A stretch of 64,000 nt of DNA from Spiroplasma apis B31 (GTDB lineage: Bacteria; Bacillota_I; Bacilli_A; Mycoplasmatales; Mycoplasmataceae): positions 744,001-808,000 of the forward strand of contig NC_022998.1 of assembly GCF_000500935.1 (NCBI RefSeq), written 5' to 3'. Below are positions 34,182 to 44,216 of this stretch, one piece after another (the first letter of the stretch is position 1; each line of letters starts with the position of its first letter). The notes under the pieces are model-generated. The model was given only the letters and a program-made list of their open reading frames with translations. It had not been told where the DNA came from and ran no database searches. A program made the position numbers and the translations under genes.

Positions 34182-34261
34182 AGTTTTACTCCACTATTAA
34201 CTTTCTTTTTCATTAAAAGAAACTATTTTTATTTTATAATTAATCTCATCATTTTAATATA

Positions 34262-34299
34262 AAATAAATCACTTGTAAAAAATAAACAAGTGATTTATC
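34262..34299 (-). terminator. Rho-independent terminator
   Basis: AAATAAATCACTTG and CAAGTGATTTAT form a long stem downstream of the ECF S-component gene. Confidence 0.85.
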
Positions 34300-34314
34300 G
34301 AAAACAATATAAAT

Positions 34315-34803
34315 TTAATACTGATATATACGCTTATTTTTGAACACTCTTAAAAACACACATGCAAACACTGTTGTACCAGTATATTGTATACATTCAT
34401 TTATTAGTGATTGAATTGCTCTACTACCATCATATGTAATTCATGCATAAGGTACATAAATGAACACTGGTAGGTAAGCTATGTAAACCACAATGTACAT
34501 AGTTATTTTTTTTTTAAGTAAAAAGACTATTAGAAAAATAAGTAACTTAACCACTATCGTGATTGGTATATATATTATACCTCCACTAGCTAAATCAATT
34601 AATATTCCCGAACAAACGGAGGCAAATACTAATATAAAAAAAGGAACTGTGTTAACTAATGATAAAGAAATAACTTCTGATAACTGAAGGATACCTTTAC
34701 CTGTTTGTTTTGTAAAGTAACTAGATAGCATTCCTAAAACAACCATAAGACTTGTTAAAAATGCAATCATAACCATATTTTTAGTATTTATTTTTTTATT
34801 CAA
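34315..34803 (-). CDS. ECF transporter S component (vitamin/substrate-binding)
   Basis: The 162-residue product has five or six helices and no soluble domain. MVMIAFLTSLMVVLGMLSSYF at the start, a KGILQLSEVISLSLVNTV loop and ASGGIIYIPITIVVKLL fit the substrate-binding S subunit of energy-coupling-factor importers, which share EcfA/EcfT encoded elsewhere. The vitamin is not evident. The start is a TTG at 34803: the preceding AGGGGTGATT is almost fully complementary to the 16S tail, and the GTG at 34812 lies inside it. Confidence 0.72.
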
Positions 34804-34911
34804 ACGAATCACCCCTATTAAAATAATTTATAATTCCTAATGTAATCAATACCTTAGATATTTATTTTAAAGGGATTTTTAAAAAATAGCATAAAATTTA
34901 TTTTTTTATTT

Positions 34912-34935
34912 AAAAAACCCACATTTTGTGGGTTT
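34912..34935 (-). terminator. Rho-independent terminator
   Basis: Perfect stem AAACCCACA/TGTGGGTTT with a short TTT-type loop and a U run on the minus transcript, just after the MOLPALP lipoprotein stop. Confidence 0.9.
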
Positions 34936-34940
34936 AAGAT

Positions 34941-36998
34941 TTATTTTATTAGATTTATTTCTGATACTTTTAATTTTTTATTAACCACTTTTAGTTTAAT
35001 TTCAAATTTGTTAGTTATTTTTCCATCTGAAACAGTGTATATAAAATCGTTTATATCTTTAATCTCAGTAGTCACTGTTAGTTTTTTGAATACTTCAAAC
35101 GCTTCGTTTGTAATTTCATCCATACTCTTGTTGTATGATTTTAAATAACCGTCGATAACTTTTATTAAAGGTTCTACAACTGGTTTTACTTCTTTCACGA
35201 TTTTAAATAGTTGTTCTAAAACAGAATCAGCTTTGATTTTAGCCTTACCATCACTAGTTTTTTCTAAACCTAGGATAAAGAACATGTTTTCTACATCCCT
35301 AAGTGCTCTTACTAAGGTGTCGTCTTTTCTCATTTTTACAATCAAATCTTTGAATGTGTCAAAATTTATTGTAAAACTATCTGAGTTCGTAACTTGCAAA
35401 GAACTATTAAGATCCTTAATAATATCTGCTAAACTTTTTTCTCCAAAAATAAGACTAAATGTACTCATTTGTTGGTTGAATTTTTTTGGCTTCTCAGTAT
35501 TTCCACCAATCCCTAGTAAACCACCACTTAAAATATTTTTAATTGGGTTATTTAGTAATCCTTTAATAGATAAATTTAATTTTGAATTATCGTTATTTCA
35601 TAAGTAACCTAATCAATCTTCGCTAAAGTTTTTTCAATCACCGTTATCCTTAATTGGTTTTAGTATTTTTTTTAACATTTCAGGTAGTTTGTCAATAAAA
35701 CCCTCAAATATCGGCATTAAACTCCCAACAGTATTTTTCTCTCCTAGACCATAATTAAACAACATTCTTACAAAACTACTAACATAAATTTCAAAAGTTC
35801 CAACTTTTAGGCTTTCCCCACCAGCTAGTTTTTCAACAACAGCAGTTATGATAGACATATATCCATCAGATGCAGTTGACTTATAAGGTTTATTAAACTC
35901 AATCTTTTCATTAGTACTTAAGAAAATGTTTACTAAGTTTTTAAAGACGACACCTTTTTCATCGTTGACCATTTTTTCTAAAATCTCTAATATTTTTTTA
36001 ACATCAAAAGAGTTTTTCTTTATGTCGATCTTTTGTGTTCTTTTTTCGTCAACATCATTAATAGTTAGTGGACTCTCTTTTACAAGTTCATCTTTAAATG
36101 AGTCAATATACAAAACCATAGTTCTTACGAATCTAATTACCTCAGCTATAGAGTCGATATTTTCTAAAATATCAAATTTAAAACTTTTTTCACCAGAGAA
36201 TAATCCTAAAACGTTTGTAGCAATAACATTTGTTGCTTCCTTAAAATTGGTTTTAATATCTTCATTAGATTTGTAAGCTAGTTTTTTTACATTTTTTCCG
36301 TTTATCAATTTATTTACGGCATTAGACAAACCAATAACACTTGAATTTAAAGCTTCTTGGTAACTCATATCTTTATAAATATCATTACTAAAAGCGTTTT
36401 CTAATGTTTCTAATGTTTCATCGTTTAAAACATTAGCCAATGTTTTTAAAACACTTGGAGAAATAATTGATGATATTTTATCAACATTACCTGCAAAACC
36501 TAATAAAAGTTGTCCAACCTTACTAGGATCACTTAGAAGGTTTAATATTGTTGGCACCATTCCAGTAATTGATGATAGAGTTGAAACAATAGAACTTTCT
36601 GGTGATAAAACTTCTCCTTGATAAATATCATCAGATAATTTTAGATCATCAGATAGTAAATTGCTATCTAGATATTTATTATAAATTTCACTATATCTAG
36701 TTGTGTCCATAACACCTTCATTTTCATTAAAATCTTTTAATCCTAAATCACTCAAATATGAGTTTTTTATTTTTTTAGCCATTAGATATTCTGAACTAAA
36801 GTGATACTTATTTTTCCCTAACTCATTTTGGTTTAAAAATAAACCCTTTGAGTAAGAAGACATGATTTTTGATATTGAATCTTGTTGACTTTTATTGTCA
36901 AAGTTTATCTGTTCACTTTCTGCTTGACAAGCAACAACAGTTGCGCCTGCAGAAACAGTTAAACCAAGAGCACCTAATAGTCCTAATAATTTTTTCAT
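34941..36998 (-). CDS. MOLPALP family lipoprotein, copy 1 (685 aa)
   Basis: The leader MKKLLGLLGALGLTVSAGAT ends in VVAC (Cys24). The mature part has the pattern I associate with the Mollicute MOLPALP lipoproteins: KGLFLNQNE near the start, DDIYQGEVLSPESS, IYKDMSYQEALNSSVIGLSN and a C-terminal beta-rich domain ending NKKLKVSEINLIK. Copy 2 at 41993-44065 shares each of these blocks. Function is unknown; it is a surface lipoprotein. It is the last gene after the membrane protein and SGNH lipoprotein; its AAAGGAG site overlaps the SGNH stop region. Confidence 0.85.
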
Positions 36999-37009
36999 AC
37001 TTTACTCCT

Positions 37010-38161
37010 TTAATTAGATTTTCATTTTTCTTTAACTATATCGATTAATATTTTTGAAACATATTCATGTCCTTTTTTTGTAGGGTGCACTTCATCTATA
37101 AAGAAGAAGTTATCTTCCTTACCTTTATTATTTTCATCTTTGATTTGTGCATTTAGTTCTATATTACTAAAGTCCATGTCACCAAGGTTGAAAGCGTTTG
37201 ATTTACATAACGCATCTGTTGTGTTTGCACCATTTCCGATTTCTTTTTTGAAACCATTAAGTATATTTTCTAGTTCTAAGTATAAGTTATATTCTAAAAT
37301 AACATCCCCAAAACTTTCGTTTATCTTTTTAACAATTTTAGAAATCTTTACATCAAACTCTTTATTAACTCTTTCAATATTTTTTTTGACTTCATCATTT
37401 TCCTTATTGAATCTAGGTATTATTGTCATTTTTGGGGGAGCTGCAAAAACTATTCTACGAGCACCATTATTTAATAAAGTGTAAAAAGCATTTTTGATGT
37501 TTTCTAACGCTTGGTTCATAACAGAAACTTGATGATTATAGTCATTAATATTTCCTAACATTTCAAATAAATCATTTCCACCGATTTCAATAAAAAATAA
37601 ATCTTTATCATTGATAACTTGTTGTTGAACAAGTGCTTGTGCTTGTTTATATATCCCTGTGTTTCCCATCAGTAATTTTCCAGCAACACCATCACTTACA
37701 AAAGCTGTTGCACCACCAATTGAGTAGTTTTTACCTCAAACTTTTGTATCTTTATATTTTTCGTTAGTTACATCTGCTTTATGAATAATATTTGATGTAA
37801 CAAATTCTTCAGAACTAAATCCTAGAGCCGAATTAACTAATCTAGCGGCTGTTGGTCCATTACTAAAACCTTCTTTATATTCCCCAGTCATTTTTGCATT
37901 TGCTCCAAGTTCATCTTTGATAATTGTTGTAAGTCCGTAGTTGTCACTTAGACTATCTCCAAGAGTAAAGAAGTTTGAGAATCCAAAATGTTTTTCTGGA
38001 TCACTACTAGTATCTTTGGCATTACTCTTGTCTAAATTTTTTCCAATTGTGTAATCTTTTTCAAAGCTAACGTTTGCTTGAATTGGAGTACAGGCTATAA
38101 CTGATGAGGCTGTACTCACTGTTAAAGATACTGAGCTTAAAAACCCTAATAATTTTTTCAT
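37010..38161 (-). CDS. Lipid-anchored SGNH/GDSL-family esterase
   Basis: The 383-residue product has leader MKKLLGFLSSVSLTVSTASS and lipobox VIAC (Cys24). SGNH blocks are present in order: FTLGDSLSDN (block I, Ser70), NYSIGGATA (block II-like Gly), IEIGGNDLF (block III) and IDEVHPTKKGHEY (block V, Asp356 and His359). All catalytic residues are present, so it should be an active extracellular esterase or lipase. For a wall-less parasite, host or self lipid is a plausible substrate, but this is inference. It overlaps the stop of the membrane gene upstream (TAATG). Confidence 0.9.
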
Positions 38162-39090
38162 TATTTACTTCCTTTCTTTAAGTTGATTGCTAGCATTGTA
38201 ATTGCATAAGCAGAGGTTGGTAATATAAATATTATGTAAATAAAGAACATTATAATTCCAGATCTCAATACTTCTAAATTATTAGTGAAAAATGGTGTAT
38301 ATAATTCATCTTTAGTAACAAATTTTTTAGGCATATTTGATTCGTTAAGTTCTTTGTTTTTGAAAATACTATGTCCAAATATACTAAAACCGTATTTTAT
38401 GTTTTCAATTTGTAGATTTAAGAACCATACTTTGTTATTAACTAATAAAGTTCCTATTGATTGATTAATTGTTATTCCCTCTGTTCCTGGAGGAGTGTTG
38501 TCCATATATGAATTATAAGTTTCTTGGTCTATACTTGTTTGATTTCTTTTTAAGTCATCAAATCTTTCTTTAGAGAAGATATCTTTGATCCCTCCATTTT
38601 GGAAAAATCATTGGATACCACTGTGAACGTAACCATAGCTCAGGAATTCTGTTGAAACAGCTTGATCGAATTGAACAAGGTCCATTCCTAAATCGTAAAG
38701 ATCAACATCTTGTTTTTTTTCAATGACACTTGATCATCTTTTATTGAATCAATCATCTGAAAACTTGATGTAAGCTTCTTTTTTTTGTTGATAATTTGTT
38801 TCTTGATAAGAATTTAGTGTTGAAACAGCATCGCTTGAGTATGCACTTTTTATAACAGAGTTCATGACTGCTTCGTATGTCGGGTCACTAGCTTCAATTA
38901 CATAAACTCCTTGTGGCATAACCTCCTTGATTTGTTTTTCAATACTGTCTATAAATCTTTTAGCTTCTAATCCAACACCTGGAACAGTCATCAAGATGCT
39001 TAATAAGAATACTAATGAAGATATAACTGAAAATATTATCAGTTTTAATTTTGATTTTATTGAGAAAAACTCTTTAAGTTTTGCTTTCAT
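38161..39090 (-). CDS. Two-helix membrane protein with large external domain, unknown
   Basis: The 309-residue product has an N-terminal helix (LIIFSVISSLVFLLSILMTV), an approximately 230-residue soluble region and a C-terminal helix (VLRSGIIMFFIYIIFILPTSAYAITML), so the middle probably faces outside. The motifs VYVIEASDPTY and SYGYVHSGIQWFFQN were not recognised. It is the first gene of a three-gene unit with the SGNH esterase and MOLPALP copy 1; the stop overlaps the esterase start by one base. Confidence 0.68.
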
Positions 39091-39208
39091 GTATTTTTTA
39101 CCTTTCTAATTGCTTTTTAATTTTACAACATAAAAAATACAACTAATAAAAGATTTAAAATGTAAAAATCTTTTTGTATTATAAAAAATTTATATTTTTG
39201 AAAATAAA

Positions 39209-39235
39209 AAAAATTTTGGTTTTACCCAAAATTTT
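39209..39235 (-). terminator. Rho-independent terminator
   Basis: AAATTTTGG and CCAAAATTT form a stem with an A run on the plus strand, 17 bases beyond the stop of the repeat lipoprotein at 39252. Confidence 0.75.
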
Positions 39236-39251
39236 CAAAAATATTTAATAA

Positions 39252-39962
39252 TTAAACTGTTTTAGCATTAATAGTAATTTCAACTGCTTTATCGATGGTT
39301 GTTTCACCAACTTTAACAGTTAATTTTTCTTTAGTCATAGTTGCTGGAAGATCAGCACCTTTAAGACTAACTTCTATAGTATATTTTGTTTTAGTGGTTC
39401 CATCTTGTACCGCACTACCAAATTTTAGAAGTGATGTTTTTGCATCAGAAGATGCAATAATTGTTTTAACATCCACTTCTTTATTTAATTCAATTGTCAA
39501 AATTATTTTAGTATCTTTTGTATCAATTGTATTTTTATCTGCTGACACTTTACCAGATAAAGCAACATCGGCTGCTTTTTTAATAGTAATTTCTATTTTT
39601 GAACCGACCATTTTATCACCAAGTGAAACATTAACTTCTTCTTTAACGTCTGCTTTTGGTAATTCATTAGCAATTAAAGATACTTCAATAGTGTATTCTT
39701 TTTTATTTTTTTCGTTAACTTTTGCTTCTCCAAATTTTAAAATACTAGAAGCAGCTTTTGATTTAGCTACTAATTTAACAGTATCTTTTTTCTCTTCATT
39801 TAAAGTTACTTTAATAGTAATTTTATCTTCAACTTTTTCGATAATTTTTTTGTCAACTTCAACTTTTCCTAAAGTGTCTTCTTTTTTGCTACAAGCAACA
39901 GCTGTTGCTCCAGTAGAGGCTACCATTCCCATAGCTCCTAATAATCCAAGTAATTTTTTCAT
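39252..39962 (-). CDS. Lipoprotein with two tandem ~100-residue beta repeats
   Basis: The 236-residue product has leader MKKLLGLLGAMGMVASTGAT and lipobox AVAC (Cys24). Two repeats follow. Each runs [GS]KV-x-[VA]DK, [KT]I[KL]-[VT]-x-[LI]-x-x-E, S-[KS]-A-[AK]-[ST]-S-[IL]-LKFG, [KT]-[EK]-YTIEVSL, [AG]-[AN]-[ED]-LP and ends with V-x-[LV]-G-[DE] ... EITI. The domain looks like an Ig- or cadherin-type sandwich, but no named family fits with certainty. The start at 39962 follows AAAGGAG; the upstream GTG-like extension contains that site and is rejected. Confidence 0.82.
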   Translation of the reverse strand: MKKLLGLLGAMGMVASTGATAVACSKKEDTLGKVEVDKKIIEKVEDKITIKVTLNEEKKDTVKLVAKSKAASSILKFGEAKVNEKNKKEYTIEVSLIANELPKADVKEEVNVSLGDKMVGSKIEITIKKAADVALSGKVSADKNTIDTKDTKIILTIELNKEVDVKTIIASSDAKTSLLKFGSAVQDGTTKTKYTIEVSLKGADLPATMTKEKLTVKVGETTIDKAVEITINAKTV

Positions 39963-39982
39963 TTTTTCTCCTTTTAAATATC

Positions 39983-40000
39983 GCATATGTTTACATATGC
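39983..40000 (-). promoter_or_regulatory. Perfect inverted repeat at predicted 5' end of lipoprotein mRNA
   Basis: GCATATG and CATATGC pair perfectly around TTTA, 20 bases upstream of the start codon and just before the ribosome site. A TTTATAAG -10-like box on the minus strand immediately precedes it. Confidence 0.55.
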
Positions 40001-40110
40001 TTATAAAAAGATTACATTTTGAAAAGAAAATAGCAAGTTTATGGAAATATTTTTTAAAATTTGTTAATTCTTTTCAAAAATTATTTTGAAAAAGAATATT
40101 TTTTAGCAAC

Positions 40111-41196
40111 TTAATAGTTCATTATATACTTTATGAATTTATTCGTTTTATTTTTTTGAGACTCTCCAACAAAAAGAACTACATAACTATATGTAAATAT
40201 TGCAAAGTTGAATAATACAATTACTATTGTTCCTATGATAGTTTCAATTAAGGCTCATATTTTAAAACTAATCACATAAATGTTATCAGCCCCTAAACTC
40301 ATGAATAAAAACTCACTCATTTTTATCATAGATATCATTCCGATAGCTAATGGAAATGTATAGCATCCTAACAAAGGAGAGAATTTTTCTCTTGAGACTT
40401 TAAATAAAGATAAGTAAACAATTAACGTAAACAAAATAGCCAATGCACATAATATATATACAAAAAAATATTTATGGTTATTAATATCTTGATTACTAAA
40501 GGTGGTTAAATAACCTGCTAATAAAAGATTTGGTGGCGCTGCCATAACACCAAAGGTTTGTAATTTCTTTTCTTTCAAATGATTTGTAAACAAATATTTA
40601 TACATCATTGGTGGTAACATAATCACATAAAAAGCAAGACCGATATATCAACAAGACTTTGATATTAAATTGATAACCGCAGCAAAATCACCACCTAAAA
40701 AACTTCCCAGATTATTTGACATAACACAAGCAACTACAATTCCAATCGGTGGTATAAATCATGAAGCCATATAGTTATTAAACTTAAAACGTACTAGGTG
40801 GTAGATCAAAAAAGAAACTATGTAAATTAAATGTAAAAAAACACAAACTAGTCAAATAACTATTTGTATTCAATTACAATTAACTACACCAAAAAAACCA
40901 GATATCACAAATAGAGCCATAAAGATCGTAGGAATAAAATTACTAGACACTGGACTTTTAAAATCGTTTATTAAATCAACTGGGTGTATTATGTATCTAA
41001 TTAACATTAATATTATCAACAAAAGAGAAATTGATATAGTAATATATTTCACAAAACTTCCATCAAATGCAAAACCTATAGGATTATTAAATAATCCTCA
41101 AGCATTACCCATAGTGGCTGTTCCAAGTGCTGTACCAGCTAATGATAATGGTAGTTTAGAGGAGTTTTTATAAAATTTAACAAATGGGTTATTCAT
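40111..41196 (-). CDS. TDT/TehA-family transporter
   Basis: The 361-residue product has about ten helices. The N-terminal LPLSLAGTALGTATMGNAW is the family signature seen in TehA/Mae1-type tellurite-resistance and C4-dicarboxylate transporters (P-x-x-x-[AG]-G-x-[AG]-L...G..W). Later APPNLLLAGYL and CYTFPLAIGMISMIKM also fit (x-[FP]-P..[AS]). In fermenters these export organic anions. The ATG at 41196 follows AAAAGGAG. The next upstream gene is a small membrane protein, possibly in the same transcript. Confidence 0.8.
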
Positions 41197-41215
41197 AGTT
41201 CTCCTTTTAAAATTA

Positions 41216-41704
41216 TTATTTATTGGTTTTTGCACAAATCATTCCTAAAATTGAACCGACTAAGATAATCAATCCTGCTATTCCAAAAAATATTAAACCC
41301 AAACCTGATAATAAAATTTTAGAGCCATCAGATGCACTTGTTGCCGTAGCTGAAAATATCGATAGAGATACTAAAAACAAGATCGCTGATCCAATAATTC
41401 CCAAAAGATATCCAACTCTTTGCGTAAGGGCTTTTTGTGAATTTACAAAAACTAAGAAAATTATTATAAAACTAAGTATGATTAAACATAAAACAAACAA
41501 TAAAGATCCTAACGTTTTTATGGAACTTAAAACTTCACCTGTTAGTTCTCTTAGAAACTGACCAAATTTATGTAATTGGTCATAACCACTTTCAATAAAA
41601 GATGTTGAACTTATCAATAATATTGAAAAAGTCATAACTAATGGCAAACAGCTCAACAGAAATATTGCTCCGATATTCACAAGTGTTTTAGATAACCTCG
41701 ACAT
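41216..41704 (-). CDS. Four-helix membrane protein, unknown
   Basis: The 162-residue product has helices near residues 8-32, 66-90, 96-118 and 130-156 (LSGLGLIFFGIAGLIILVGSILG). No conserved polar motif was recognised. The start has AAGGAG. It lies 19 bases before the TDT-type transporter, so the two probably share a transcript. Confidence 0.65.
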   Translation of the reverse strand: MSRLSKTLVNIGAIFLLSCLPLVMTFSILLISSTSFIESGYDQLHKFGQFLRELTGEVLSSIKTLGSLLFVLCLIILSFIIIFLVFVNSQKALTQRVGYLLGIIGSAILFLVSLSIFSATATSASDGSKILLSGLGLIFFGIAGLIILVGSILGMICAKTNK

Positions 41705-41942
41705 ACTTACTCCTTAATAATAAAAAGATTATAAATTGTTTCAAAGAAAATATCTATCTATAAAAAGTGTTCATAAATGAAAAAAACAAAAAATTGAAGC
41801 ACAAGTATAAATGCTTGAACATTTTGATAGTCGAATGAAATAACCATATATAAAACTAAAGACGAGATATTACAATTTATTAGGAAGTAATGGTGGATAA
41901 AAGCGACAAAATAAAATTAATAGTATTATGGTTCATAATTAC

Positions 41943-41967
41943 AAAAATCTTGCTAATATCTAGCAAG
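41943..41967 (-). terminator. Rho-independent terminator
   Basis: CTTGCTA and TAGCAAG pair around ATATC, followed on the minus strand by ATTTTTG. It lies about 25 bases after the MOLPALP copy 2 stop. The rest of 41705-41992 shows no gene. Confidence 0.75.
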
Positions 41968-41992
41968 CACAATTTTATTGTCTAAGGACTTG

Positions 41993-44065
41993 TTAGTCAA
42001 AAAGAGTTATTTCTGAAATTAAATATAAACCGTTTTTTTGAGTTATTTGAATTTCATACTTATTAACAATTTTGCCATTTGATACTTTGTATGTAAATTT
42101 ATTCTTTTGTATTTTAGATTTCGAGATTTTCAAGTTATTGAATTCTTCGGTTATTATTTTATTGTACTCTTCAAGTTCTTGTAAATAAGTTTTTATGTAA
42201 GATAGAACTTTAGTTAAAGCGTTCTTTATTCAATCAATGTTTTCTTTTAAAATTAACGCTAAATAATAAAGCGGAGACCCTTCTTTAAACTTTTTACTTG
42301 ATGAATCTAGTCCTAAAATATTAAAAATGTTTTTTGGATCTTTCAATGCATTTTGCAAAGTATTACCTTCGTATAAACTTTTGAACAATAACGCAACATC
42401 ATCGAAATTCAAAGTTGCATTAGAAGATTTTACAGATTCATATAAGTCATTTGCAATTTCAGAAATACTTTTTTGCATTAGAAAATCCATTGAGTTATTT
42501 TTTTCTTTATTGAAAGTTTTCGAAGGGTTTGAACTAAATAAAGAACTTTCCATAATACTTTTTAAAGGTTGGTTTAATAATTTCTTTATAGAGAAGTTTA
42601 AAGTTTGGTTATCGTTATTCCATATATAAGCTATTCAGTCTTCCTTGAATTTGTTTCACTCTTTATCATCAAAAGACTTGATTATATTTTTGAACATATC
42701 TGGTAAACTATCCCCTGCCTGTAATATTAATCCAGGAGTAATAAGACCTGACCTTAATAAATTAGAGACGAGATTTTTCTTATCGCCTAAACCTGTATCA
42801 ATAAAGCATCTCAATAAATAATCAACATTTATTTTTAAATTTACTGTTTTTATATCTATCTCTAAATAATCCTTATTTATTAATTTGCTTAATATCTTTG
42901 TTAAGACTTTGACATAACCACCGTTGCTGTCCCCTAAATAACTCATAGCACCGTTTTCATCTTTATTAACATTGCTATTTGCATCATTACCATCAACTAT
43001 ATTTCCAGTTCCTAATAAAATATTTATAATATTTTTTAAAATCACTCCATTTTCATCTTCAGTCATTTTTTTAAGTAATGTCACAAGTTTATTAATATTT
43101 ATTTTATTTGTTGTAACTTTACTTTTTCTTTTATCCAAAACATAATCGAGACTTAATGGTGATTTTGTTAGTTCATCGGAAGTAAATGAATCGATTGCAA
43201 GGAGCAAAGTTCTTACAAACCTTAAAATCTCAGCAATTGTACTCATATTCTTCTCAATATCAAATGCTAACTTTTTTTCACCTTTGATTAAAGAGATCAA
43301 ATTATCTCCTAACTGATCAATTGCTGGTAAAAAGTTTTTAGCAACGTCATCAGAATTATCATAACTAAATATTTTATTTGAGTTGACATTCAGTAATGTT
43401 TCAATCGCATTAGCGAGTCCAATAGCACTAGAATCCATTGCCTGTTGGTAACTCATGTCTTTATAAATATCTGGACTAAAAGCCTTTTCTAAAAGCATCA
43501 AGTTCTCATTGCTTACATAATTAGCAACCGAAGCTAATAAATCTGGTTTTAGAAACCCACCAACCATACTTCCGAGACTGGCTAACATTGATGGGTCTAT
43601 CAATCCATTCAAAATCATAGGTATTAAACTAGAGTATTCATTTATTGAACTTAATGTACTGTTTGATGGTGACAATACGGTTCCTTGATAAATATTATCA
43701 GATAATTTTATCTGCTCAGAAAACAAAGAGTTATCGAAAAACTCTTCGTAAACTTCATTGTATTTAGTATCACCAGATAACTCACTAGGTAATTTATCAA
43801 TACCTAGATCATTGAGAGCTTTGTCTTTTACGAAGTTATTCAAAATATAATTAGTACTGATATGTTCGTTATTTTTGATACTATTTTGATTAAAAAATAA
43901 TCCTTTTGTAACTTGGGAAAGAACAACAGATAAAGATTCACTATGTTCAAGTACATTTTCATCTTTAATTGTGGTTCTTGATATCTTAGGTCCACAACTA
44001 ACAACACTTGTTGAAGCTGATGACAATAAGGTAAACGTTCCAATTATCCCTAATAGTTTTTTCAC
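41993..44065 (-). CDS. MOLPALP family lipoprotein, copy 2 (690 aa)
   Basis: The leader MKKLLGIIGTFTLLSSASTS ends in VVSC (Cys24). It is collinear with copy 1 (34941-36998): KGLFFNQNSI, DNIYQGTVLSPSNS, IYKDMSYQQAMDSSAIGLAN, EILRFVRTLLLAIDSF and a C-terminal domain closing LYLISEITLFD. An insertion rich in Asn, Asp and Gly (GTGNIVDGNDANSNVNKDEN) lies at about residue 365 and is absent from copy 1. A surface protein of unknown role. It is monocistronic with its own terminator. Confidence 0.85.
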
Positions 44066-44186
44066 GAAGTTCTCTCTTTTCTAAACTTTTTTTGAAGTAC
44101 AAGTTAAATTTATAATAAACTAAAATATCCAATAATATAGAAATTCAAAACAAATTTAGATAAATAAAAAAATTTTACCTACATAT

Positions 44187-44211
44187 AAAAAAATCTTACA
44201 TAAGTAAGATT
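44187..44211 (-). terminator. Rho-independent terminator
   Basis: AATCTTAC and GTAAGATT pair around ATAA, with an A run on the plus strand, directly after the stop of the ecto-protease-like gene. Confidence 0.85.
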
Positions 44212-44216
44212 AATTA

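Noticed and set aside
39295-40089. Long plus-strand open frame (264 codons) opposite the repeat lipoprotein
   Set aside because: It is the mirror of the lipoprotein's biased codons; no ribosome site, and the minus strand has leader, lipobox, promoter and terminator.
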